Shown piece by piece: positions 55,325 to 64,000 of a DNA stretch of 64,000 nucleotides. Source of the DNA: Antedon mediterranea (lineage: Eukaryota > Echinodermata > Crinoidea > Comatulida > Antedonidae); the NCBI RefSeq assembly GCF_964355755.1, contig NC_092673.1:12403001-12467000 (forward strand), read 5' to 3'. The translations under genes and the position numbers were made by a program. The notes below the pieces were generated by a model that searched no databases, was not told where the DNA came from, and saw only the letters and a program-made list of their open reading frames with translations. The number at the start of each line of letters is the position of its first letter. Position 1 is the stretch's first letter.

Positions 55325-56395
55325 CAGTGGCGGATCTAGGGGGGGTGAATAGGGTGGCTAGCCACCCCCCTTAATTCTCAAAAAAAAAAAAAAAAATGTA
55401 ACCTAATCGCGATTTACCGTCCGTCGCTAGACGTGGATTAAATCTTTTAATTAAGAAGAGTAGGCCTGCTAGGCCCTACTTACTAGAGCTAGAGTTAGCA
55501 TTAATAGTTGTGTGTAAATAGGCCTACACAGTGAAAGAGCTAAGAGTTCAATTACTATTATGAATTCAAGAGTTTAAAAAGAAAACATGATTTACAATCT
55601 TCGGAAAATACCCATTTTCAAAACACACGCACTCCTAAAACTACGAGTTGTCTAGCTCGCTCCTTGTGTGAATGCTGACGTCATCACTCTCCAAAATACA
55701 CCATTTTCCATTGCAGTTAATTTCCGCCGCCCTGGTCCGTGTGTGCGCAACAAGCGTTAGCGTGGTATATTTCACCCATGAGTGGAGTGTAATATCGGGA
55801 ACTTTTTTCTCGCGCATGAAAGTTTTTTGTATAATATTATGGTATGCAATATAAACGATAAAAATAAACGAGAAACATGGTGTTCTTTTATTATTTTATA
55901 GGCATAAAATAAACATGAAATGTCTTGTATGTACACGGGATGCGGGACGGCCGAAAAAAGTATGTGGCGTATTTGGCGTTTTTTGATTTGTGTTATTATA
56001 GACACGGCGATTACTGCAATCATTGTATACCAAATTACATTGAGTTATTCCCCCGGCTGTAGGGTATATATCTCCGAGGTTAACAGACCACCAAAACACT
56101 GTACACAACACATGCACTATCGAGACATTTTCGGAGAGAGTACCGCATTACCAAATGTTCATTTTGTTTGAAAGTTTTTCGATCAAAGTTTATTATTAGT
56201 TCGTCGAAAAAGATCCGTACAGTATTTAGGAAGGATTTATTTAAATTTACATTATGTAATATTTGTTATTAATGTGTGATGGAAACAGTTTCTTTAGCCT
56301 ATTAAACAGTGTGTACGCATCTATTTTTTCAAAAATTTTCGGAGCCTCGGGAGGGGGACACCCTCTCCCCCGCTCGGTGCTACGCACCTCGTTTG
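55325..56395. mobile_element. 1.07-kb insertion with CAGTGGCGGATC end, with deletion of host DNA
   Basis: Copy-3 homology stops at AAATAAC (55325) and resumes at CAAGAGAGAGTGC (56396), so about 285 bases present in copy 2 (49124-49408) are missing. The insert begins CAGTGGCGGATCTAGGGGGG, followed by an A-rich run, and ends near a G/C-rich GGGAGGGGGACACCCTC hairpin-like stretch. CAGTGGCGGATC is a common terminus of TIR elements in animals; the right terminus does not match clearly. Confidence 0.55.
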
Positions 56396-57104
56396 CAAGA
56401 GAGAGTGCACCTCGACGTATGAACACCCGAAAAAGGAAAACCGCCCAAGGAAACGATCTGCATTTTCAAAAGCGCAAATTGACGAAATTCAAAGGGCGTA
56501 CGCGTGCTTCATAAAAACTTCCAAGGTATTTGGTATAGATGACATCAGGTCTATAATTTCAAATGATGAACCTTTACGAAATACCTTTAAGGACTGTGCA
56601 GCACATGGGCGTCCAATGCTCGACAAAAAAGTGTACGATAGGGTACGAACGCTCCGCAAAATTTATTTTAGATAAAATTCTTGGGTTTGTGTATGTTCCG
56701 ATGTTCATACGTCAAGGTATATTTATAAATCTAATCATAATAGTAAAATTAAGATTTCGCTGGTCTCTATAAAAAATATGTTTGGTATGTATTGATAAAA
56801 TAAAGAAAGAACTCTGTTATTTCTAAAAAAAACATGTCTTTTATCTTGTTATTCTGTTCTGTTTACTTTACCATTGAATATTATTCTTCCCCCATGGATC
56901 AACTTGACAAGGCATGCAAGATTTAAATTATTGACCAGAAATCTTGAGCTCAATCCTCGAATGGCATGTGAAAGTAGATTGACCACAGTGTAGTGACCTA
57001 TGGGCGGCCATTAGGGCAAAAATAGACAAACGTTCCCGAACGAACAATTCCGCTCCCGTAAGCTAAATAAATGGCGTTAATGACCTAATTTCTCGTGTGA
57101 CAAA

Positions 57105-57265
57105 CAAATATTGCCGTACGGACACACACACACATTGCCATATGAAAAAATTGCCGTATGGTTAAATTGGCGCAAGGACAAAAATAGGCGTAAGGACACA
57201 AATTGCCGTAAGGACAAAAATTGGCGTAAGGACAAAAATTGGCGTAAGGACAAATATTGGCGTAC
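57105..57265. repeat. 18-bp minisatellite
   Basis: Repeats of ATTGGCGTAAGGACAAAA (with ATTGCCGTA and GCGCAAGG variants), about eight units. On the minus strand it gives a six-residue CPYANF repeat, probably incidental. Confidence 0.8.
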
Positions 57266-57528
57266 AGTCTAACTAAATTTAAACGTTGAGGGCAGCATGC
57301 AGCCACTATGCAACAGTGGTTATTTTTAGCACAGAAGAAACATGAAACTTTTCTGTGGCATAGCGCGAAACTTTTGATTGATGAACTCCGAGTATTTTTT
57401 TCGCAACTGCATGCTGTAATAGCCTTTGCTTGCCAATATTAACAAAAGGTTGGTAGCTTTAGTATTTTTTACATATTTATTGTCAAATTAAATATAATTA
57501 AATGCTTAATTACTTGATTAACTTGATA

Positions 57529-58195
57529 ATTACCGTACTGACGCGGGTATAAGCCCACCCCCCTTGAACATGAAATCACGTCAAGTTTTGGGGATGGGCT
57601 TATACCCGAGGATCCAAAAATGCAGATTGTCAAAAACAGCACATGCACACTGTGTATTTCCACCATGCGAGCGAGCGAGCGCCCTCACGTGTACGACGTT
57701 GCCTCTAAATACACGAGGTGTAGAGTGTCGGAAAATTAAGCTTATAGTTCGTGTAATTTATCGTAGAATATCTTATTTTAAACATCAATTGAACAAGAAT
57801 TTATCAAGCAGAAAAGCAAGTATACAATGTTCGTTAAATAGAAATGTACCAAAGAAATTTAATAAGCTTGTTTATGGCAGCCGATACCAAATAGTGGTTT
57901 TCCGTTTTGGCGGCTTGTATGTAGCGTCGTGTGTGAAGCGATCTTCGACCGCGATGGAGTGTAAACAAAACAGGACCGTTAGGCCTCATATGGCCTAGCG
58001 TATATTAGCCTAGCTTGGTTATGATTCGGTGTATGGACATCGCCAAATACAAAAATATGTATTACGACACACACTAGATCTTCGAATTAATGGGTGGGCT
58101 TATACCCGAGTGCCTCATTTTTCATGAAAATTAGTCAAAAGTCGGGGGTGGGCTTATACCCGAGTATGGGCTTATACCCGCGTCAGTACGGTAAT
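57529..58195. mobile_element. 667-bp TIR element (MITE)
   Basis: Both ends read ATTACCGTACTGACGCGGGT then ATAAGCCCA inwards. The word GGGCTTATACCCG recurs subterminally (57595, 58091, 58149, 58168). A 144-codon plus frame inside has no recognisable domain. Target duplication not resolved. Confidence 0.75.
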
Positions 58196-58636
58196 AGGAT
58201 TTGAGAAGGGGATACTAGCCCTAGGGCCTATCTATATGCTCCTAGGCTCGTAGTAGAAGGAGTCTAGGCTAGAGGAGGTCTGTATTAACTATTAGTTACT
58301 AGGCCTCCCTCAGCTCAGTGTGTACTATATAGTTTGATTATTATATTGTCAGCAGTGTAATACTGTATAAACTAGTATTATTAATTAAATCTAGTTATGG
58401 TCTAGCCTAGTATTAGACAAAGACTAATACTACTACCTACCCTCCTACTCTCCTAAAGAATCTACGAAATAAAATATGATGTGATGCATAATACCATCTA
58501 TATAAATCAAGGTACAGTATAAGTAGGCATATGTCTATATAAGCTGTATGTCTACTAAACAAATTGTATATTGGCAGTACTTGTAGGTCTGTGTTGTTAT
58601 AATTATTTAATATAAAATGAACTTTTTTTTCCACAG
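58196..58636. other. 5' flank or intron of the G2E3-like gene
   Basis: AT-rich with TAGGCCTA words; ends in a long pyrimidine tract and CCACAG acceptor. No upstream exon was identified. Confidence 0.45.
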
Positions 58637-61506
58637 AAATATTTCTCGATGTCGGAAGAGATTGTTCGGGAGGAGACAGCAAGGCAACTTTTAAGTGCCC
58701 TGCACAATATAATGAGTACTTTGCCAAACTCACTAAATGCCCGGTCTGCTGACTTTAGTAGTGGGTCATTCCATCTCAGTTCACCCAAAAAAAATGGAAT
58801 TTTAAACCCTACCTCTTCCAATTTTGATGAAATTTGGTATATGGGTGATTCATAGCAATTAAAGCCAAAATTTCAAATTTTAACTTTATCGGACCAACGG
58901 TTTTCGAGATATCGCAATTTCTATTTTCGGTTTTTACGCAAAAAAGCGCGCGGCCGCCACGTTTCAAAGAGCTGTATCTCGGGAACTATAGGTTCGATTT
59001 TAAAAACAAAGGTATTTTTGTAAAGGGGAGACCATAAGGAACCTAAATATACTAATTGTGTGTGTTTTATGTTAATTTTAAGTTGAATAAAACTTTGACA
59101 TATATTTTGACCTTGAAATTGACCCCGTGGAACACGCCCGATTTGTTGGTGACTATCACGAAAAATGTAGCCCTACGTGTCAACTACAACATATAAAAAA
59201 ATTGGAGGGGTTTTTTTCTTTGTTTCCATGAAATTACAATTTGAAGTTGACATACCTCTTCCTTTTAGTGTATTTTTGGTGTTGTTATACTTATACACAG
59301 TGTGAACACTAACTGTTAAGGTGTCTTTTGTTACGCTTTCTCATCAGGCCCACTTAAACAGTAGATATATTTTGATATGAGAAATACTGGGTAACTCACA
59401 TACTTTTCAAATCAATTTTGACACATAGTTTAGTGTCCTTACTATGTTATTATGCACATTAACATATGCATAATAATAATAAGTGATTGCAGAGAACATA
59501 CAACAGTCACTGTATATGCCTTTTTAAAGGTTGTCATCCCCTATATAAAAACAAAACTACCAACCATGAAAAAAGTTCATTATTTCACAGATGGATGTGG
59601 CGGCCAATACAAAAACAAATATAACTTTATTAACCTTTGCCACCACCAGGAAGATTTTGGTTTAGACGCCGAGTGGAAATTTTTTGCTACATCACATGGC
59701 AAGAGTGCGTGTGATGGCATAGGTGGAACAGTTAAGAGGCTTGTCACTAAGAGAAGCTTACAGCGTTTGACTGAATGTCATATTATCACATCTCTCAGTA
59801 TGTTCGACTACTGTGTAATTTTTTATTTTTATTTTATGTCTTTAGGCAATGTGGCCAAGGATTATCAATAGTGAATTAATCACTGTCCTATCAGATAGGT
59901 GGTAATCCCCCTGATACAGGGGCTTTTGTGTGAACCAGTTCACCGGGGTAACCCCCTACTCTTTTTCGAATAATGAACTGGGTTCTTTAAAGTACACACA
60001 TGTTATAACTGTGTACACTGGGCCTACGGTTTATAGTCCTTATCCGAGAAGACTTGTTCCACCACCAGAACGGAGCGAGTCGGCCTCGAACCCTTGCCGA
60101 TGTTGTTGTTGGCTCTTTTAGGTACGGTAAACGGCGCCCCTGCCTTAACCGCTCGGCCATATGACTCGCTCATATGGACATTCCAGGCATCAACTTTTTT
60201 CATGTGGGAATAGATGAGGTATCTACTGTGGAAAAAGAAATAAAGCCGAGATTCAACCTCGCCCAGACCATCAAGGGTACATTACAATATCATCGCTTTG
60301 TTCCCGTTTCTCTGGCACAGATGCAGGTCTACAAACTTAGTACCCAGATAAACTCTCCGGATGTGGTAGTGATTCAAGAATCTTTCAGTGATGAAAATGA
60401 AATTGTTGCTGATACACAACCCACCATGATTAGAATTCAGAATTTTGTGTGCTGTAGTTATGATGGTGTCCCATGGATTGGTTTGGTGGTGGATGTCTCA
60501 CTCTCAGAAGAGTTTGGGGATTATCAAATTAAATTGCATCCTCATGGGCCAGCGAAAACCTTTTATTGGCCGTCCAAAGAAGACTGTTGTTGGATTCCTG
60601 AATCAAATGTACATTGTATTATAGCCTCTCCGTTTATAAAATCCTCTTCGACTAGGAATTACAGTATTTCCCAAAATGATCGCCACAACATTTCTAAATA
60701 CTGTTTGAATTGTCCAGATGACAAGGAGTAAAGGCCAGACATAGACAATTGTAACATTATAATAATTAATTTTGGAATACATCAAATTGACATTGAAGTA
60801 ATGCATGGACAGACACCAAAAATACACTAAAAGGAAGAGGTATGTCAACTTCAAATTGTAATTTCATGGAAACAAAGAAAAAAACCCCTCCAATTTTTTT
60901 ATATGTTGTAGTTGACACGTAGGGCTACATTTTTCATGATAGTCACCAACAAAACGGGCGTGTTCCACGGGGTCAATTTCAAGGTCAAAATATATGTCAA
61001 AGTTTTATTCAACTTAAAATTAACATAAAACACACACAATTAGTATATTTAGATTCCTTATGGTCTCCCCTTTACAAAAATACCTTTGCTTTTAAAATCG
61101 AACCTATAGTTCCCGAGATACAGCTCTTTGAAATGTGGCGGACGCGCCCTTTTTTGCGTAAAAACCGAAAATTGAAATTGCGATATCTTGAAAACCGTTG
61201 GTCCGATAAAGTTAAAATTTGAAATTTTGGCTTTAATTGCTATGAATCACCCATATACCAAATTTCATCAAAATTGGAAGAGGTAGGGTTTAACTCATTG
61301 GGTGATCTGAGATGGAATGACCCTAGTAGGAGTCAAGTTCCAACCACATCTTCTACTACTAGGCCTAGTAGTGCCACATCTTCTACTACTAGGCCTAGTA
61401 GTGCAACATCTTCCACTACTAGTAGTGCAACAGCTTCAATTTCAAGGATTCCAGCTATGCCTAGTACTTCAAGAAGACTTGGCCAATTAACTGCATCTGC
61501 ACGGAG
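58637..61506 (+). CDS. G2E3/HECT-ligase-like gene, first coding exon split by a transposon
   Basis: Exon begins after CCACAG at 58637, with ATG at 58649. It encodes MSEEIVREETARQLLSALHN and continues to SLNARSADF, where the 2.56-kb element starts (58763). After the element, 61325 resumes in the same frame as SRSQVPTTSSTTRPS, a Ser/Thr-rich repeat, then SRIPAMPSTSRR and LTASAR to a GTAATA donor at 61507. Taking out the element and one TAGTAG copy restores one frame. Unless the element is spliced out, the allele in this assembly is disrupted. Confidence 0.6.
59490..59871 (+). pseudogene. Transposon ORF, first half
   Basis: Reads TVTVYAFLKVVIPYIKTKLP, then VHYFTDGCGGQYKNKYNFIN, EWKFFATSHGKSACDGIGG and TVKRLVTKRSLQR. 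The acidic D in FTDG and the D in ACDG may be catalytic in an RNase H-like fold (inference). The family recurs as uncharacterised multicopy proteins in hydra, fish and insects. The frame drifts into intron-like or SINE-adjacent sequence after SLQR. Confidence 0.6.
59885..60178 (-). mobile_element. tRNA-derived SINE
   Basis: On the minus strand a tRNA-Ser/Leu-like head carries box A (TGGCCGAGCGGTTAAGGC, complement of 60142-60159) and box B (GGGTTCGAGGCC, complement of 60082-60093). It is followed by a core with GTGTGTACTTTAAAGAACC and GGGGTTACCCCGGTG, shared with 18262-18450. It splits the transposon ORF. Confidence 0.75.
60174..60731 (+). pseudogene. Transposon ORF, second half
   Basis: The first codons are partly SINE-adjacent, then IPGINFFHVGIDEV, YHRFVPVSLAQMQVYKLS, and a C-terminal module PWIGLVVDVSLSEEFGDYQI, KLHPHGPAKTFYWPSKEDCC and WIPESNVHCII. 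The module resembles small Tudor/chromo-like folds in composition (inference). The stop lies about 75 bases before the right TIR. Confidence 0.6.
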
Positions 61507-61871
61507 GTAATACATTATTTTTTTTCTAAAACATTCAATTGATAAATTAAATATAGGCAGTATTTTTATCATCCCTTAAAGTTTATCTTCATGGTTCCTA
61601 TGATGCTTGTCAGTTTGGTAATCCAAACAGAAGTAACCTGAATAGAAAGATTAATACATTTAAATCTGTGATAATCATTAGCAACAATACATCTTCCTTC
61701 CATTATGCACATTTAATTTTATAGTCTTACGGGTGCTATATTTAGATCATTTATTACAAATACCCCAAACATGGTGGGCATTGACATTTTGAATGATGCT
61801 GGAGTATGAGGCTAGACAGAACATAGAAATACTCGTCATACCAATATCTTTTTTCCTGTATTTTCTTATAG

Positions 61872-62921
61872 TTTACAAGAGCACAGTCGTCTCTTTCGGG
61901 TAAGAACAAAAACAGCTCTATTTTTCAGTTTCAAGACGTAAGGGATACAACCAAATAATACAAATATCTTTCAAAAGAGAACCTACAATTCTAACATTTA
62001 TTATATAAACGAAAGTAAACAATTACTAATTTTAAACCATTCCATTGCTATTCTAATATATATTTTAAGGATACACAAATAACTGTACATGACAGCTATA
62101 ATATTCGATAGAAACTTTAAAAGGGCATGAAGGGTCAGTAAAAAAAAGACCTAGTGAGATTATAAAAATCATCAATCAAGCTAATACCAATTCTCAATCA
62201 AAACTTGTTTTTTCTGTATTATGTGCCATATTCAGTCACTCTAGAGTTGAATATCATGTCATGTAGTACCTTGATGTAAAGACGAGAGTTATCGTATATA
62301 TCATCTACTTACATTCTTTCATGAAATTCTATAGGGAACCCCACTTTTACTAGTCCCTGGTTAGGGACGGGCCTAGGAAGCTACTGTTGTAAACAAGGCT
62401 ATATGTAAATTTGTCAAATAGTGCTAAAGCAACTTCATAACATCACTTCTTGTTTTATTTTCTTTAGCATACCACAGGCAGACCAACAGCAAAAAGTAAG
62501 AAAAGAATAATCAAAATAAAATTAAAAATATAAAAGATACTAGACCTACAATTTTTGACGTTTTGTAAAAAGTAATGCATACTTTAAAAACATTAAACCA
62601 GGCCATTCCGTCTTGAATGTACGTTTTATGAAGTTTTTAATAATGTTCATCCCATGTTTATAACAAGATACAATAATTGACCATAGTGCAGCAGCTACGG
62701 GTTCCATCTAATTGTTGGTTTGACTTATTCAAATAAACATTTTATCTTATAGAACAATGCAGGATGTTTTCAAGGCATGTGATTTGTCTGGCAGGGTGCG
62801 ACGATTGGACCATCTCAACCCAAGAAGAAAAAAATTTGCCAAAAGCTAATGGGATTGGGGAACAAGTGGTGCACTTTGAGGTAGATGGTGATGAGGAGCA
62901 TGTAAAGGAAAAGATAATTAG
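61872..62921 (+). CDS. G2E3/HECT-ligase-like gene, exons 2-4
   Basis: Exons 61872-61899 (28 bases), 62468-62495 (28) and 62753-62921 (169), each with AG before and GT after. Phases fit: AG plus T gives Ser, then LQEHSRLFR, HTTGRPTAK, and A plus AA gives Lys, then QCRMFSRHVICLAGCDDWTI and EEKNLPKANGIGEQVVHFEV. The FxCLA...P...EK..L..aGlGe..v.F pattern is the conserved segment upstream of the HECT-like region in many fish and invertebrate proteins annotated as G2/M-phase E3 ligase-like (recalled). The last codon is split and continues beyond 62921; following exons are not in the window. Confidence 0.65.
62546..62645. repeat. Diverged fragment of the 626-bp MITE
   Basis: Shares, in the same order as 541-640, AATTTTxGACGTTTT, TAATxCATA, CTTTAAAAACATTAAACCA, GCCATTCC/GTCATTCC and AATGTACGTTTTATG. 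Located in an intron of the G2E3-like gene. Confidence 0.65.
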
Positions 62922-63129
62922 GTATATACATTAAAGTTTCTTTAAATGTAAATTTTAGTGAATAACATTACGCATACTGTAGTACTAGCTAAGTTGCAAT
63001 TCACGTTCATGTAGAAACCATCATTATAACAATAATTACAATTATTAAAAACAATAACTACTAATAGTAATGACTATAATTTTTATGTGTTTAAATTTTA
63101 AATGTAAATATGTATAATTATGTTTGTAT

Positions 63130-63206
63130 GATTTAGTATGTTTAGCGGAAATTAGCCCTTGATGGCAATTGCAGCAATAAAGAAATTGAATTGAATTGAA
63201 CTGAAT
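63130..63206 (+). repeat. LINE/SINE 3'-tail-like sequence
   Basis: GGCAATTGCAGCAATAAAG is followed by AATTGAATTGAATTGAAC, a short-repeat tail with a polyadenylation-like word. Confidence 0.4.
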
Positions 63207-63295
63207 ACTATAAACATTCGGAGTTTAGTGCGACCTCAATCTCGATTTTTAACCAAAAAGTCAAGATTATCATTTATTGTATTTGACCTACCATC

Positions 63296-63517
63296 ATGGA
63301 AAGGTGTAATCAGTGCAATGTTCATGCAAACGTGAAAATTATTAAACTATATTGCGGACATCACTTTTGTGTCCGTAGGTTGATCATGCCACGGACGCCA
63401 TGGGCTAGGTACCCAATCATGGTTGTTCAAGGTCGGTTGGATTGCAATCATTGTTTTTTCTTTAAAGAAAATGCAATGAGGACACCACCGACAGCCCCTA
63501 ATTCACCCATCCTCTAA
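63296..63517 (+). CDS. Short ORF with RING-like start
   Basis: MERCNQCNVHANVKIIKLYC, then GHHFC gives C-x2-C ... C-x-H-x2-C, the first half of a RING-type finger. The second pair of Cys sites is partly present (CNHC). It could be a terminal TE-borne or host exon; no splice link to the upstream gene was shown. Confidence 0.3.
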   Translation: MERCNQCNVHANVKIIKLYCGHHFCVRRLIMPRTPWARYPIMVVQGRLDCNHCFFFKENAMRTPPTAPNSPIL

Positions 63518-63658
63518 AACCCTTCCAGCTAACTTTTTAATTTGTTTTTAACCTGTACATTATAGTGAGTCAAATAAAAATTAAAAAATACCAAAAAAAT
63601 ATTCATGGGTTATACTGTCTTTACTAGTATAAACCCTAAATATAAAAAAAACAAACAC

Positions 63659-63975
63659 GATAATCTTCTTTTTGATGGGACATCCACGCCGCTTTAATCA
63701 TAACATAGGCCTAACTCTGAATTCAGGGTTATACTATAATACATGGCTCTATGTCCCGGGACTTATTTGATTTTTTTACTACAAAAACTGATTTTTTAAT
63801 GACAAATTACAATTATGGGACATACGGATAGGATTTTATACAGCAAACCATATCTTAACCCTGAATTCATGGTTAAAATATGGTATCATGGCTTTACGTC
63901 CTAAACTCCAGAGGGCGCATCGGGGTTATGTTATGGTTGGAGCCGCGTGATGTCCCATCATGAAGTAGATTATCG
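63659..63975. mobile_element. 317-bp MITE with about 50-bp TIRs
   Basis: Ends read CGATAATCTTCTTTTTGATG and, from the right, CGATAATCTACTTCATGATG, both then GGGACATC and CATAACATA. Internal inverted words CTGAATTCAGGGTTA / TAACCCTGAATTCA give further foldback. Target duplication unclear. Confidence 0.75.
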
Positions 63976-64000
63976 TTTTATTTTGCGACAAGCAATGGAT

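Larger units (their letters stand above)
52236..56675 (+). pseudogene. Microexon gene, copy 3 (interrupted, finger lost)
   Basis: Exons 52236-52364 (129), 54724-54789 (66, one SSGSEAN unit fewer), 54924-54986 (63) and a partial terminal exon from about 56397. Each microexon is a multiple of three. The second intron contains the 2.2-kb insertion (52404-54620). The last intron and the first 75 or so bases of the terminal exon are replaced by 55325-56395, removing most of the Cys finger while the basic C-terminal half to TAA 56675 remains open. Confidence 0.65.
58763..61324 (+). mobile_element. 2.56-kb long-TIR DNA transposon inside the exon
   Basis: Terminal inverted repeats of about 520 bp (58763-59281 and about 60808-61324) start GGGTCATTCCATCTCAG and are nearly identical. 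TAGTAG flanks both sides (58756-58761 and 61325-61330), giving a 6- to 8-bp duplication. The interior carries one gene, split by a SINE. Long TIRs and 8-9 bp duplications are Mutator-like features, but the ORF does not show a recognised MULE motif, so classification stays open. Confidence 0.85.

Noticed and set aside
57564-57998. 144-codon ORF
   Set aside because: It lies inside a 667-bp TIR element without splice context or domain; most likely chance.
60080-60160. tRNA-Ser/Leu-like sequence with box A and box B on the minus strand
   Set aside because: No proper acceptor stem, and the sequence continues into a SINE core shared with another locus, so it is the tRNA-derived head of a SINE rather than a tRNA gene.
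63296-63517. Assignment of the RING-like ORF to the E3-ligase-like gene
   Set aside because: Tempting because RING and HECT ligases are related in role, but no acceptor in the right phase links it to 62921, so it is listed only as an isolated ORF.

Overview
The window is animal nuclear DNA: AT-rich, with introns showing GT/AG boundaries, no bacterial operon structure, and mostly transposable elements (TEs). Very frequent TAGGCCTA/CTAGGCCTAG words, a P2X7-type cysteine domain, tRNA-derived SINEs with an ATTCA-type tail, animal Copia/Gypsy/Penelope/CR1-like elements and a G2/M-E3-ligase-like gene suggest a marine deuterostome, most likely an echinoderm. That assignment is inference. No rRNA, functional tRNA or CRISPR array was seen.

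0-16 kb: a nest of mobile elements. A 626-bp TTAA-flanked MITE occurs twice in opposite orientation (526-1151 and 11643-12268). A pogo-like MITE lies at 3455-3984. An outer foldback element (4450-15794) has been invaded by a Gypsy LTR element (4742-7812, two near-identical LTRs, protease and RT deleted), a CR1/Rex-like LINE (about 7904-11424), the second MITE copy, and a 3.1-kb TTAA element (12273-15380) with inverted coding arms and a decayed P2X7-type zinc domain.

16-25 kb: a diverged inverted-repeat unit holding a 21-bp/higher-order satellite (about 16.9-18.26 kb) and a SINE relic; degenerate exons and zinc-finger remains (19.4-21.6 kb); then a 2.7-kb foldback element (22540-25243) with subterminal arrays rich in GAATGC/GCATTC and the palindrome CATTCGAATG, including a 51-bp in-frame minisatellite.

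25-42 kb: locally duplicated, decaying exons of an apparent RPA-like OB-fold/zinc-ribbon gene, with 119-bp minisatellites, interrupted by a head-to-head Penelope-like element with GIY-YIG remains and a hammerhead-like motif, a hAT transposase relic, a young Copia element (5-bp TSD, long pol ORF) and a Gypsy gag-protease relic.

42-57 kb: a TTAA element (42869-44439), then a tandem array of three copies of the 3' part of one gene. Its serine/acidic microexons are all phase 0 and splice in frame to a terminal zinc-finger exon. Copies 2 and 3 carry a frameshift and three separate insertions (49931-52051, 52404-54620, 55325-56395). Each copy carries a near-identical 65-bp perfect hairpin in its last intron.

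57-64 kb: minisatellite and MITE sequence, then the 5' exons of a plus-strand G2E3/HECT-ligase-like gene. Its first coding exon is split by a 2.56-kb element with about 520-bp terminal inverted repeats; that element's own ORF is split by a tRNA-derived SINE. Rejoining the exon at the target site and splicing four further exons gives one continuous frame, so this is the best-supported host gene. It runs off the right edge.
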